Position numbers and translations under genes: made by a program
Origin: Candidatus Cloacimonadota bacterium
Lineage (GTDB): Bacteria; Cloacimonadota; Cloacimonadia; Cloacimonadales; Cloacimonadaceae
DNA: 64,000 nt
Direction: 5' to 3'
NCBI GenBank assembly: GCA_020532545.1
Contig: JAJBAW010000001.1
Coordinates: 1-64,000 of the forward strand
Notes under the pieces: model-generated
Database searches by the model: none
Seen by the model: only the letters and a program-made list of their open reading frames with translations
What the model was told of the DNA's origin: nothing
In this document: positions 8,699 to 17,477 of the stretch, piece after piece
Layout: each line of letters begins with the position of its first letter
How positions within the stretch are numbered: the stretch's first letter is position 1

Positions 8699-9941
8699 AA
8701 GTTTGTATCTTGTGCTTTTTATCATACTCTCGGCTTTCTTTTCGGGCAGTGAGACAGCGATGTTCTCACTTTCCCGCGTGTATCTCAAAAAGCTGGAAAA
8801 CAGCGGTGGTAAGAGTGGAAAAAGGGTTTTAAAACTCCTCCTGAGGCCCAAACGCCTGCTGGTGACCCTACTCTTGGGCAATACCTTTGTAAACATGGCA
8901 ATATCGTCCTTTAGCACCTTGATTGCCTATAATCTGGCAATGGATAAGGGCTGGGATTTGTCTTTGACCATCGCCATCCAGATCATCATCGTGACCACAG
9001 TGATCCTCATCTTTGGAGAGATCGTGCCGAAATTGATCGCGCTGGCCATGGCAAATGAGATTTCGCTTTTGATAGCATACCCCATCAGCGCAATTCAATT
9101 TGTGCTGAGCCCTGTGGTCTGGGTTCTCGAAAAGCTCAGCTCGGCCATCTCCCGCAAGGGTTCTGTAGATGGGAAAATAGGGCAACGCTTTACCCATGAA
9201 GAATTTCACAATCTCATCCAGAGTGAATCCAGTTCCGGCTCACTCCAGGAGCATGAAAAACGCATGCTGGTGGGTCTATTCCGCTTTCGCGAAGCTGAGA
9301 TCAGTGAGATTTATGTGCCCCGGGTGAAGATTGTCGCCATTGAGGAAAGTCAGAGTCTGGAAGATCTGCGCGCTCTGGTGATAGAAAACGGCTATTCCCG
9401 CATCCCTGTGTACCACGAAACCATAGACGACATCATCGGCATCATCTATGTGAAAGATTTGCTGCTGTTTCCTGAGAAACAAAGCCTTACCGAGCTTATG
9501 CGTCCGGTCTGGTTTGTCACGGAAAACATGAAGATCCAGAGCCTTTTGAACCAATTTAGACTCAAACGACTGCAGGTAGCTGTGGTGGTGGACGAATATG
9601 GTGGCACCTCCGGCATCATCTCTCTGGAAGACATTCTGGAAGAGATCGTGGGCGAGATTCAGGATGAGTATGATGACGATGAGATTCCGGAATTCATGCG
9701 GCTGGAAGACGGCAGCTTCCTGGTGAGCGGAAATTACAGCGTGCGCCAGTTCAATCAGGAGTTTTCCCGCGAAATCTCTGTGGAAGAATACGATAATATG
9801 GCGGAGTTTCTGCTGGCACAATTTAATCATGTTCCCCAGGTGGGGGAGCTGTGGAGCCTGGATGAAGATCTGAGCTTTGAGGTTTTGGACAGCGATGAGA
9901 AGAGCATCAAACAGATACGGGTGCAGTGTCACCAGTTTTAA
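8688..9941 (+). CDS. HlyC/CorC-family membrane protein with CBS domains
   Basis: The protein has 417 residues. A DUF21 (CNNM-type) membrane domain with several hydrophobic segments occupies about residues 1-150. Two CBS domains follow (about 205-325, including RIPVYHETIDDIIGIIYVKDLL and VAVVVDEYGGTSGIISLEDILEEIVGEI). A C-terminal CorC/HlyC transporter-associated domain ends the protein. Members are linked to magnesium or other divalent-ion efflux; the substrate here is not known. Its place directly after ybeY matches the ybeY-corC order of many genomes. Confidence 0.88.
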   Translation: MDTKSLYLVLFIILSAFFSGSETAMFSLSRVYLKKLENSGGKSGKRVLKLLLRPKRLLVTLLLGNTFVNMAISSFSTLIAYNLAMDKGWDLSLTIAIQIIIVTTVILIFGEIVPKLIALAMANEISLLIAYPISAIQFVLSPVVWVLEKLSSAISRKGSVDGKIGQRFTHEEFHNLIQSESSSGSLQEHEKRMLVGLFRFREAEISEIYVPRVKIVAIEESQSLEDLRALVIENGYSRIPVYHETIDDIIGIIYVKDLLLFPEKQSLTELMRPVWFVTENMKIQSLLNQFRLKRLQVAVVVDEYGGTSGIISLEDILEEIVGEIQDEYDDDEIPEFMRLEDGSFLVSGNYSVRQFNQEFSREISVEEYDNMAEFLLAQFNHVPQVGELWSLDEDLSFEVLDSDEKSIKQIRVQCHQF

Positions 9942-9942
9942 G

Positions 9943-10641
9943 ATGAGAAAAGCTGCTCTTTGCCTCATTCTCCTGCTGGCTACCTTCCTGCTAAATGCAC
10001 AGGTTGCAGAGTACAAGATCAGCTCTCTGGGCGTCAAAGTGGCCGATCTGCGCATCGAATTTCAGCCCAATAAAGCCGTAATCAAGGTGCAGAACAAAGG
10101 CAAGATCTGGATATTCCCCCATATCGACAATCTCTACGAGGTGGAATTTGATAAGCAGTTCTTGCCCAAAAGGTATTTACGCACTATCCATCAGGGTGAG
10201 CTCAGAGATTCTGTATTTACACTTTACGCTGCCCCCAAAGCCACTATGTATCAGAAGAGTACTGGGAAAAACACCTTCTATAGGATTGAGCCCTCGACGC
10301 GGGATTTCTTCAGCTTTTTGCGGATGATCTGCAGCAATAAGAATACCAGCGGAAACTACCTTTTGGATGGCAATGGCGCGAGCTGGCAAGCCTGGGTGAG
10401 CCCCGGGAAAATGGACAAAATCAAGACTGCCCTGGGCACTTTCACCGCTAGGAAACATGATATCACCCTCAAAGCTCTCAGCCAGGAAAAGGCTCCATAT
10501 ACAGATATGCTGACCCACAATTTTCTCTCGGAAGATACCAAGATGAGCATCTGGATCTCGGACGCAGGCCTGCCGCTGAAGGCACAACTGAAAAAGAAGA
10601 TCTGGAGCATGAACTGGGATATCATCAGCATCCGCAAATGA
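9943..10641 (+). CDS. DUF3108 exported protein
   Basis: The protein has 232 residues from the ATG at 9943, one base after the upstream stop codon. The longer frame from 9877 lies inside the CorC-like gene and is rejected. Residues 1-19 form a signal peptide (MRKAALCLILLLATF, cleavage near LNA). The rest matches the general pattern of DUF3108 periplasmic proteins: a beta-rich fold with YKISSLGVKVADLRIEF near the mature N-terminus. The function of the family is not established. Overlap with the next gene (ATGA) places it in the same transcript. Confidence 0.75.
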   Translation: MRKAALCLILLLATFLLNAQVAEYKISSLGVKVADLRIEFQPNKAVIKVQNKGKIWIFPHIDNLYEVEFDKQFLPKRYLRTIHQGELRDSVFTLYAAPKATMYQKSTGKNTFYRIEPSTRDFFSFLRMICSNKNTSGNYLLDGNGASWQAWVSPGKMDKIKTALGTFTARKHDITLKALSQEKAPYTDMLTHNFLSEDTKMSIWISDAGLPLKAQLKKKIWSMNWDIISIRK

Positions 10642-11000
10642 AAGCAAAACACTACCTGATCCTGATGCTGGCGTGGATGGCGCTGATTTGGCTGCTGTCT
10701 TCCCTGCCTTCGGACGATCTTCCTTCCATAGAGATCTGGGGCATAGACAAGCTTGCCCATCTGGGGATTTATCTGGTCTGGGGAGTCTTGGCTGTGTTGT
10801 ATTTACTAAAGCGCCAAGCCTCAGCGAAGCTGGTCTGCATGAGCTTTTTGATCATGCTGATCATAGCAGCGCTGGATGAATATCATCAGCACTATATCCC
10901 GGGCAGGCAAGTCTCTGGGTACGATCTTTTGGCAAATGCCTCAGGACTGCTGCTGGCTTTTCTCCTCTACTTTATCTTGAAACCAGGGAAATCAGCTTGA
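10638..11000 (+). CDS. VanZ-like membrane protein
   Basis: The protein has 120 residues with three to four hydrophobic segments. It shows the VanZ-family features DKLAHLGIYLVWG (about 36-48) and DEYHQHYIPGRQVSGYDLLANASG (about 76-99). The family is named for a teicoplanin-resistance gene, but most chromosomal members have no known role. The start overlaps the DUF3108 stop by four bases. Confidence 0.85.
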   Translation: MKAKHYLILMLAWMALIWLLSSLPSDDLPSIEIWGIDKLAHLGIYLVWGVLAVLYLLKRQASAKLVCMSFLIMLIIAALDEYHQHYIPGRQVSGYDLLANASGLLLAFLLYFILKPGKSA

Positions 11001-11713
11001 TCGCAGTAAAGAACCTGAGCATCAGTCTGGCCGGACATGAAATTCTGAGAGGGATAGATTTCGTCCTGCCTTTTTCAGAAAACCTGGTGATCCTGGGCCG
11101 AAGCGGCTCCGGTAAAACGGTATTGATCAAGTGCCTGTTGGGTATATATCCTCCGGATGAAGGCAGCATCATAGTAGATGGTTGCGATCTTTACGATTGC
11201 TCCGCTGCTGAGCTGGACGAGCTGAAAAAGCGCTTTGCCATGGTTTTTCAGCATGCGGCTTTGCTGGATTCATTTACCGTGTTTCAAAATGTGGCTTTGC
11301 CCCTGTATGAAAGAGGCGTGAAAGACGAAGATTACATCATGAGCAGAGTGTCCGAATGCCTTGAACTGGTGGGTCTGGCAGATACTCAGGATAAATATCC
11401 CGCAGAGCTGAGCGGTGGCATGCGCAAACGCATCGGGATCGCCCGGGCTCTGGTTTATCAGCCGGCTTATCTGATCTTTGATGAACCGACCAGCGGTCTG
11501 GATCCCATCACTGCCAGCGAAACTTTATTTTATATGACTCAGATTATCAAAAACAACACCGCCACAGTGATAACCATCACTCATGACATTGCCACCATCT
11601 CCCAATTGGGGCAAAAAGTGCTATTTATCGATAGCGGTAACCAGATCTATTATGGCTCGTACCAGGGCCTGATGAAAAGCGATAACGAATTGATCCGCCA
11701 GTATTTTGCCTGA
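10997..11713 (+). CDS. MlaF-like ABC transporter ATPase
   Basis: The protein has 238 residues and a TTG start overlapping the VanZ-like stop. It has Walker A GRSGSGKT (34-41), a Q-loop FQHA, signature LSGGMRKR and Walker B LIFDEPTSGLDP. The ...GGMRKR signature and overall similarity are those of the MlaF/Mkl group, which powers phospholipid transport by the MlaE permease and MCE-domain proteins. No MlaE or MCE protein is encoded next to it or anywhere in the window, so it must work with partners encoded elsewhere or belong to another transporter. Confidence 0.82.
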   Translation: MIAVKNLSISLAGHEILRGIDFVLPFSENLVILGRSGSGKTVLIKCLLGIYPPDEGSIIVDGCDLYDCSAAELDELKKRFAMVFQHAALLDSFTVFQNVALPLYERGVKDEDYIMSRVSECLELVGLADTQDKYPAELSGGMRKRIGIARALVYQPAYLIFDEPTSGLDPITASETLFYMTQIIKNNTATVITITHDIATISQLGQKVLFIDSGNQIYYGSYQGLMKSDNELIRQYFA

Positions 11714-12225
11714 TGAAACCTAAGTATCTTACTTTCCTGGCCTTCCTCACTGCCACCGCTTCGGTGATTTACATCGTGGAAAGCCTGATCTTCCGGATGC
11801 TGCCCCTGCCTTTTTTGCGCCTGGGACTGTCCAATATCGTGGTCTTATATCTGATCTGGCAGCGGCGCGTTTTCAGCGCAATTATTGTGAATCTGGCCAA
11901 GTCCATCGTGGGCGGCATCGCTACTTTCACCTTGCTCAGTCCCACCGTGATTCTTTCTCTGGGAGGCGGCTTTATCGCTGTATTAATCATGAGCATTGGG
12001 CTTTTGGTGCGTCCGCGCTTCAGCCTCACAGGAATCAGTATTTTGGGAGCTATCTCACACAATCTCACCCAATTAGTGCTGGCCAGATACCTCATTATTA
12101 CCAATGACAGTCTTTTTGTGTTGACACCAATCCTTATCTTATTTGGCTTGATTAGTGGGATAATCACCGCATATATTTGTTATTACTTAGAGGACAAAAT
12201 ACCAGGCATGAAGGCCACGATATGA
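11713..12225 (+). CDS. Gx transporter family membrane protein
   Basis: The protein has 170 residues with five to six hydrophobic segments. It matches the pattern of the Gx transporter family, formerly called heptaprenyl diphosphate synthase component I: LPFLRLGLSNIVVLYLIW near the N-terminus, then NLAKSIVGGIATFTLLSPT. Members resemble ECF-type substrate-binding membrane subunits. The substrate is unknown. It overlaps the upstream ATPase by one base, so a functional pairing with that ATPase is conceivable but unproven. Confidence 0.78.
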   Translation: MKPKYLTFLAFLTATASVIYIVESLIFRMLPLPFLRLGLSNIVVLYLIWQRRVFSAIIVNLAKSIVGGIATFTLLSPTVILSLGGGFIAVLIMSIGLLVRPRFSLTGISILGAISHNLTQLVLARYLIITNDSLFVLTPILILFGLISGIITAYICYYLEDKIPGMKATI

Positions 12226-14294
12226 AAAAGAGATTAAAACAACAAAGACTCGGCAAGATATTTACCTGGATCGCGATCGCAAGCTGCATCGTGATCGGGA
12301 TCGTCGTAGGCACAATCTGGTTCTATTCCGACACGCTGCCTCCCACCAGTGAGCTCAGGAATTTCACCATGCGTAGCGGCTCTGAGGTCTATGACCGCAG
12401 CGGAAATATGGTCTATCTCTTTGCTTTTGAAAAGCGTAAGCTGGTCTCACTGAAGGAACTGCCTCCATACTTGGTGAATGCCTTGGTGGTCACCGAAGAC
12501 AAGAGCTTTTACCGACACTTTGGTATCGATATCTTTGGCAATATCAGGGCTTTGGTGGTCGATGTCATCCGCATGGATTTTTCGCAAGGCGCCAGCACCA
12601 TCACCCAGCAGATGGCGCGCAATATGTTTCTCACCCTGGATAAACGCATCTCCCGCAAGATGAAAGAGATCCTGCTGGCCTTCCGCATCGAGCGCGAATT
12701 CAGTAAAGACGAAATCCTGGAGATTTATTTCAATAAGATCTTCTGGGGTGGCCAATTGCATGGCATCGAGGCCGCAGCCTTGAATTACTTCGGCAAGCAT
12801 GCCAGCGAGCTGACTTTGGCGGAATCTGCCACCTTGGTTGGCATGATCCAGCGTCCCAATTACTATAACCCAATCAAGTATCCAGAACGCACCATTGCCA
12901 GGCGAGATAGGGTGTTGAAGAGGATGAAAGATGCCCGAAAGATCAGCAAAGAAGAATACGAACTGGCTTTGAGCGCCCCGCTGCGCAGGGAAGGAAGCTC
13001 CATGCGCCAGGCGGCATCAGACTATTTTATCGAGCACATCAGAGTGTATCTGGAACGCAAATATGGCACCGACCGTCTCTTTGAGGGCGGGCTGAGAATC
13101 TATACCACACTCGACCAAGACCTTGCCGTGTATGCAGATTCCGTCTTGAACAACTATCTTACCACCATAGAAAAGAATCATAATTACAGCAATAAAATGT
13201 CCAGCATCAGCGCAAGTTCCTACGATATCAATACCCGCTACCTGCAAGGTGGCCTGGTGCTGATGGAAAACGATACCGGCTATGTGAGAGCGATGATCGG
13301 CGGGCGGAATTTTACCCATAGCAAATTTAACCGTATGACTCAGGCTAAACGGCAGCCCGGCAGCGCGATCAAGCCCATTTATTACACTGCTGCCATCGAA
13401 AAAGGCTATACCCCCGCCACCGTGATCAACGATGCCAGAATCTCTTTGACCGGTGGAGATGGCAAAGCCTGGACACCTTCCAACTATAGCAAGAAATACT
13501 ACGGTTATTCCCGTATGCGCACGGCACTTACCCATTCTTACAATATCTGGGCTGTGAAAACCGCTATCGATCTGGGTCTGGATACCTTGACCGATGCTTT
13601 CAACCGCTTTGGCCTCGGCCGCAGAGTGACGGATTATTCGGCAGCTTTGGGCTCTTATGAAGTCACACCCATCAACCTGATCTCGGCTTACACCACCTTC
13701 CCGAATATGGGAACCAGGGTATCGCCCGTCTTTATCAGCAGAGTGGAAGATCTGAACGGCAAGGTGCTGGAAAGGGGAATCACCACCAAGAGCAGAGTCA
13801 CCAGCCCCCAGGTCAGCTATATCATGACCAGCATGCTGCAATCTGTGACCACCTCCGGAACCGGTGCCAGAGCCAGGAATAACTACCAATATCAAGTGGC
13901 CGGGAAGACCGGAACCTCCAGCGATCATCGTGACGCCTGGTTCATCGGCTACAATCCCAAGTTTACCCTGGGCATCTGGAATGGTTTTGACAGCAATGCG
14001 AGCATCTCTTCCAGCGCTGTCTGCGCTCCCATCTGGGGCCAGATCATGACCCGCTGTATCAAGCTGGACAATGGCGGCAGGCTGCCCGGCAGCGATAACC
14101 CTCGCTATAGTTTTAAGCGTCCGGAAGGTATCGTAACCCGCATGATCAATCCCAGAACAGGTTTTCTGGCTTCATCTGGCGGCATTGAGGAGTATTTTAT
14201 CGAAGACAATATCCCCCCTGCGATGTCCGACACCCTGCAATTCAACTTTTACCCCACCCGTTGGGGCTTTAACGACGAACTGGAAATGAACTAA
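12222..14294 (+). CDS. Class A penicillin-binding protein (PBP1A type)
   Basis: The protein has 690 residues from the ATG at 12222, which overlaps the upstream stop (ATGA). The longer frame from 12177 would extend into the previous gene. It has a short cytoplasmic basic tail, one membrane anchor, a GT51 transglycosylase domain (EDKSFYRHFGID, GASTITQQMARN, KIFWGGQLHGIEAAA) and a transpeptidase domain with SxxK S381-K384 (GSAIKP), SYN and K562-T-G (GKTGTSSDHRDAWF). It polymerises and cross-links peptidoglycan at the inner membrane. All expected catalytic motifs are present. Confidence 0.93.
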   Translation: MKKRLKQQRLGKIFTWIAIASCIVIGIVVGTIWFYSDTLPPTSELRNFTMRSGSEVYDRSGNMVYLFAFEKRKLVSLKELPPYLVNALVVTEDKSFYRHFGIDIFGNIRALVVDVIRMDFSQGASTITQQMARNMFLTLDKRISRKMKEILLAFRIEREFSKDEILEIYFNKIFWGGQLHGIEAAALNYFGKHASELTLAESATLVGMIQRPNYYNPIKYPERTIARRDRVLKRMKDARKISKEEYELALSAPLRREGSSMRQAASDYFIEHIRVYLERKYGTDRLFEGGLRIYTTLDQDLAVYADSVLNNYLTTIEKNHNYSNKMSSISASSYDINTRYLQGGLVLMENDTGYVRAMIGGRNFTHSKFNRMTQAKRQPGSAIKPIYYTAAIEKGYTPATVINDARISLTGGDGKAWTPSNYSKKYYGYSRMRTALTHSYNIWAVKTAIDLGLDTLTDAFNRFGLGRRVTDYSAALGSYEVTPINLISAYTTFPNMGTRVSPVFISRVEDLNGKVLERGITTKSRVTSPQVSYIMTSMLQSVTTSGTGARARNNYQYQVAGKTGTSSDHRDAWFIGYNPKFTLGIWNGFDSNASISSSAVCAPIWGQIMTRCIKLDNGGRLPGSDNPRYSFKRPEGIVTRMINPRTGFLASSGGIEEYFIEDNIPPAMSDTLQFNFYPTRWGFNDELEMN

Positions 14295-14296
14295 CT

Positions 14297-15466
14297 GTGA
14301 TAGGCAAGATTCTTTACTACCTGCTATTGGCCTTGGTGGGCTCGGGATCGCTCACCTATATCATCTTTGTGATCCGCTTTTATTTTGGCTGGAAACGCTA
14401 TAAACCGGTGCTCAATTTTGAGAAGAAACGCGTCTCGGTGGTGATTGTAGCCCGTAATGAAGCCAAGAATCTACCACTACTCATGACCTGCCTGCTTTCC
14501 CAGGATTATCCCCGGGAGCTTTACGAAATAGTGCTGGGTGATGACGATTCTCAGGACGACACCGAAAAGATCATGCGGGGCTACATAGAAGCCGGCCATA
14601 ACATCAAATACATCAGGTCCATGGGCAGAGCAGATGTGGTTTCTCCCAAAAAAGTCGCACTCAGCCGGGCCATTGAGGCCGCAGAAGGCGACATCATCCT
14701 CACCACAGATGCAGATTGCATGGTTCCCACATCCTGGATCACCAGCATGGTTGCTCACTTCAGCGAAGACGTGAGCATGGTGGCAGGCTATTCCCGCACG
14801 CTGATTCCAGCCTGGGACCAAGCCAGCGTTCTACAAAAGTATGAGCATTTTGATTTTGCCCTTACCTATATGGTCTTGGGTGGTGGCTACACCCTGGGTA
14901 AAAGTTGGGCCTGCATCGGGCAGAATCTGGCCTATCGCAAAAGCGCCTGGGAAGCAGTGGGCGGTTTTTCCAGGATCATGCACCTCATCAGCGGCGACGA
15001 TATCAACCTCATGCAGCTCATGCGCCAGGAAAACCATAAGATCATCTTCAATTTTGCACCAGCCTCGTTTACGCATACCCATCCGGTGAAGACCTGGAAA
15101 CAGTTTGTGAATCAACGCAGCCGCTGGGCTTCGAATATGAAGTATCAGCTTTCCTTCAATCCGGAGTTCTTCTTTATCCTGTTTTCCATGGCCTGCTTGT
15201 ATTGGGGTGGCATCATTCTGATGTTCGTCAATCTACGGCTGGGTCTCTGGGTTTTTGCCTACCGCATTGTGATCGAACTCATGATGGTATCATACTCGCA
15301 CCGGCACTTTGGAGTGAAATCCCGCATGCTCTTGTTTTACCCTGTCTGGCTCGTGATTCAGACCTTTATGTTGGTCTTCACCATGGTTTTGGGCCAATTG
15401 GGCATCTTCGTCTGGCATGGAAAACGTCCCCCGAAAGGAGTGAACAATGCACGTAATAATATTTGA
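14297..15466 (+). CDS. Membrane glycosyltransferase, family 2
   Basis: The protein has 389 residues and a GTG start two bases after the PBP1A stop codon. It has an N-terminal membrane segment, a GT-A domain with VVIVARNEAKNLP, GDDDSQDDTE and TTDADC (metal-binding DxD-type), then GDDINLMQLM and the QRSRWASN (R/QxxRW-type) motif of processive enzymes. Two or three C-terminal membrane segments follow. The sugar donor and product are not predictable. Its position between PBP1A and a GlmU-like gene suggests an envelope or lipid-linked glycan. Confidence 0.85.
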   Translation: MIGKILYYLLLALVGSGSLTYIIFVIRFYFGWKRYKPVLNFEKKRVSVVIVARNEAKNLPLLMTCLLSQDYPRELYEIVLGDDDSQDDTEKIMRGYIEAGHNIKYIRSMGRADVVSPKKVALSRAIEAAEGDIILTTDADCMVPTSWITSMVAHFSEDVSMVAGYSRTLIPAWDQASVLQKYEHFDFALTYMVLGGGYTLGKSWACIGQNLAYRKSAWEAVGGFSRIMHLISGDDINLMQLMRQENHKIIFNFAPASFTHTHPVKTWKQFVNQRSRWASNMKYQLSFNPEFFFILFSMACLYWGGIILMFVNLRLGLWVFAYRIVIELMMVSYSHRHFGVKSRMLLFYPVWLVIQTFMLVFTMVLGQLGIFVWHGKRPPKGVNNARNNI

Positions 15467-16637
15467 TGACCTCAAACATAAATCGTTTTATCCCATCACC
15501 CAGACGCGCTCTGTGGGAGATATCCGTTGTGGAATACTCAAGCTCAGACAGCGTCTCGGCCAGGCCTTTGAAGCCCCGCAGGAATGCGTGCTGATCGATC
15601 CACTGCTGGTAGATCTATACAAAGAGCGACACCCTGATTGGTTGGTCAATTCCGTGCCCGAGGGCGATAAGCTCTATCTGAATTCTCGCTTGAAATTAGA
15701 CGATGCAGCCCAGGCGGAGATCAAAGCTTTGCAGCCCAATCAGGCTCTCTTTTCTGGCGAATACTGCGTGGCTGTGCGCACGAATCAGGCGCTGTCCTTT
15801 GGCTTTCAGGATATCCCTGATACTCAGAGGAAGGACAGCCAGATTTCGCTGTACCGGCATTTGACCGATATCGTGCACGACAATTCCAGGCTCATCACCC
15901 GGGATTTTGAAACGATCTTTTACGATGAGGACAATTTCTTTGAAATCGAAACTGGAGTAAGTGTGCTCAATCCTTACCAGATCTGGCTTGCCGAAGGTGT
16001 GACCCTGGCGCCAAACGTGGTTTTGGATGCCTCCCAGGGGCCCATTGTGATCGACTCTGAAGCACGGGTAATGGCAAATAGCGTGATCCAGGGTCCTGCG
16101 TATATAGGCAAGAAATCCCTGATCAAGATCGGAGCCAAGATCTATCCTGGCACCAGCATCGGGCCGGTTTGCAAAATCGGCGGAGAGGTCGAGGACAGCA
16201 TCTTTCAGGCTTATTCAAACAAACAGCATGATGGATTCCTGGGCCATGCCTACATCGGCGAATGGGTGAATCTGGGTGCGGGAACCAACAATAGCGATCT
16301 CAAGAATACCTACAAAAACGTGAAAACCTACGATTACCCGAGCCAGGACAGCATCGATAGCGGCAGTCAATTTATGGGCTGTGTGCTGGGTGATCACGTG
16401 AAAACCGGCATCAATACCAGCCTCAATACCGGCTTGGTAGTGGGGCTGGGCTCAAATCTTTACGGTAGCAAGCTCTTCAGTGGCTTTGTCCCGGATTTTT
16501 CCTGGGGGCAGGCAGAGTGCTTGACAAAATACCGCTTTTCAGCATTTTGCGATACAGTAGCTATCGTGAAACAACGCAGAGGTTTGGACCTCAGCGAAAA
16601 CGAAAAAGAGCTGCTCAGACAGATCTCTGGAGAATAA
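15447..16637 (+). CDS. GlmU-like bifunctional sugar-1-phosphate nucleotidyltransferase/acetyltransferase
   Basis: The protein has 396 residues. The N-terminal half is an unusual nucleotidyltransferase (FDDLKHKSFYPITQTRSVGDIRCGILKLRQ). The C-terminal half is a left-handed beta-helix with IGEWVNLGAGTNNSDLKNTYKNV and GTSIG/GINTSLNTG repeats. This is the pattern of the alternative GlmU found in Bacteroidetes and relatives, which makes UDP-GlcNAc from glucosamine-1-phosphate. It overlaps the glycosyltransferase by 20 bases. It could instead act on another sugar phosphate, but the match in length and order of domains is good. Confidence 0.82.
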   Translation: MHVIIFDDLKHKSFYPITQTRSVGDIRCGILKLRQRLGQAFEAPQECVLIDPLLVDLYKERHPDWLVNSVPEGDKLYLNSRLKLDDAAQAEIKALQPNQALFSGEYCVAVRTNQALSFGFQDIPDTQRKDSQISLYRHLTDIVHDNSRLITRDFETIFYDEDNFFEIETGVSVLNPYQIWLAEGVTLAPNVVLDASQGPIVIDSEARVMANSVIQGPAYIGKKSLIKIGAKIYPGTSIGPVCKIGGEVEDSIFQAYSNKQHDGFLGHAYIGEWVNLGAGTNNSDLKNTYKNVKTYDYPSQDSIDSGSQFMGCVLGDHVKTGINTSLNTGLVVGLGSNLYGSKLFSGFVPDFSWGQAECLTKYRFSAFCDTVAIVKQRRGLDLSENEKELLRQISGE

Positions 16638-17477
16638 ATGCAAGAATATATAGAAGTTGAATTTCGTACCGGCAGAATGGGGTATTATCTGAATCCAGAT
16701 GAACTCCCCCTGCAGCCGGAAGACCTCATCATCGTGGAAGTGGAACGCGGTGAAGATATAGCCCAGATCGTCCACATGGCCGCTCTGCGCGAGGAACGGG
16801 ATATTCCCGACGCCTCCGAAAGAGTGTTCAAAATAAGCCGTAATGCCAGTGCAAGCGATATGGAAAAGCTTAGCAACATAGATTACGAGGAGAATAAGGC
16901 CGCCAGTACCTTCAATGACATCCTGCAGCGTTATCCCTTTGAAATGAAGCTGATCGAAACTATATATCAATTTGATGGCAATAAACTTACCTTCTTTTTT
17001 ACCGCGGATGGCAGGATAGATTTTCGCACCTTTGTGCGGGAACTGGCCACCGTGTTCAGAACCCGGATCGAACTGCATCAAACCACAGGGCGTGATGAAG
17101 CCAAACGCCTGGGCGGCTTTGGTATGTGTGGCAATCAGTATTGCTGCAGCAGTTTCCTCAAACGCTTCAATCAGGTAACCATCAAGATGGCCAAAGATCA
17201 AAACCTGACCGGGAATCTCTCCAAAATCTCAGGCCCCTGCGGCAGATTGCTCTGTTGCTTGAATTTCGAAGAGGATTTTTACATGGAAGCCAGCAAGGAT
17301 TACCCCATTATCGGCACCTGTGTGCAGCACAAGAATCAAAAAGCCATGGTCCTGCGCATCGATGTCCTGGCGCACAAAATCTTTGTGGCCCACGATGATG
17401 AAAGCGTGGAGGACATCAGCCTGGAAGAGTTTGCTACCCTCAAAGTCCTCAGCATACCGGATCTTGAACCATGCTGA
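16638..17477 (+). CDS. ricT: PSP1/RicT-family protein
   Basis: The protein has 279 residues with a PSP1 C-terminal-type domain. It contains the conserved cysteine group GFGMCGNQYCCSSFL and SGPCGRLLCCLNFE. RicT (YaaT) of Bacillus forms an iron-sulfur complex with RicA and RicF that influences RNA maturation and development. Homologues occur widely, usually beside housekeeping genes. The protein starts immediately after the GlmU-like stop and overlaps rlmN by seven bases. Confidence 0.87.
   Translation: MQEYIEVEFRTGRMGYYLNPDELPLQPEDLIIVEVERGEDIAQIVHMAALREERDIPDASERVFKISRNASASDMEKLSNIDYEENKAASTFNDILQRYPFEMKLIETIYQFDGNKLTFFFTADGRIDFRTFVRELATVFRTRIELHQTTGRDEAKRLGGFGMCGNQYCCSSFLKRFNQVTIKMAKDQNLTGNLSKISGPCGRLLCCLNFEEDFYMEASKDYPIIGTCVQHKNQKAMVLRIDVLAHKIFVAHDDESVEDISLEEFATLKVLSIPDLEPC

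Noticed and set aside
10997-11713. Lipoprotein-release (LolD) ATPase as an alternative name
   Set aside because: The GGMRKR signature and lack of LolC/E-type neighbours fit the MlaF/Mkl group better.
13017-13928. 303-codon minus-strand ORF opposite PBP1A
   Set aside because: It lies entirely over the transpeptidase coding region with conserved motifs on the other strand; no ribosome site.
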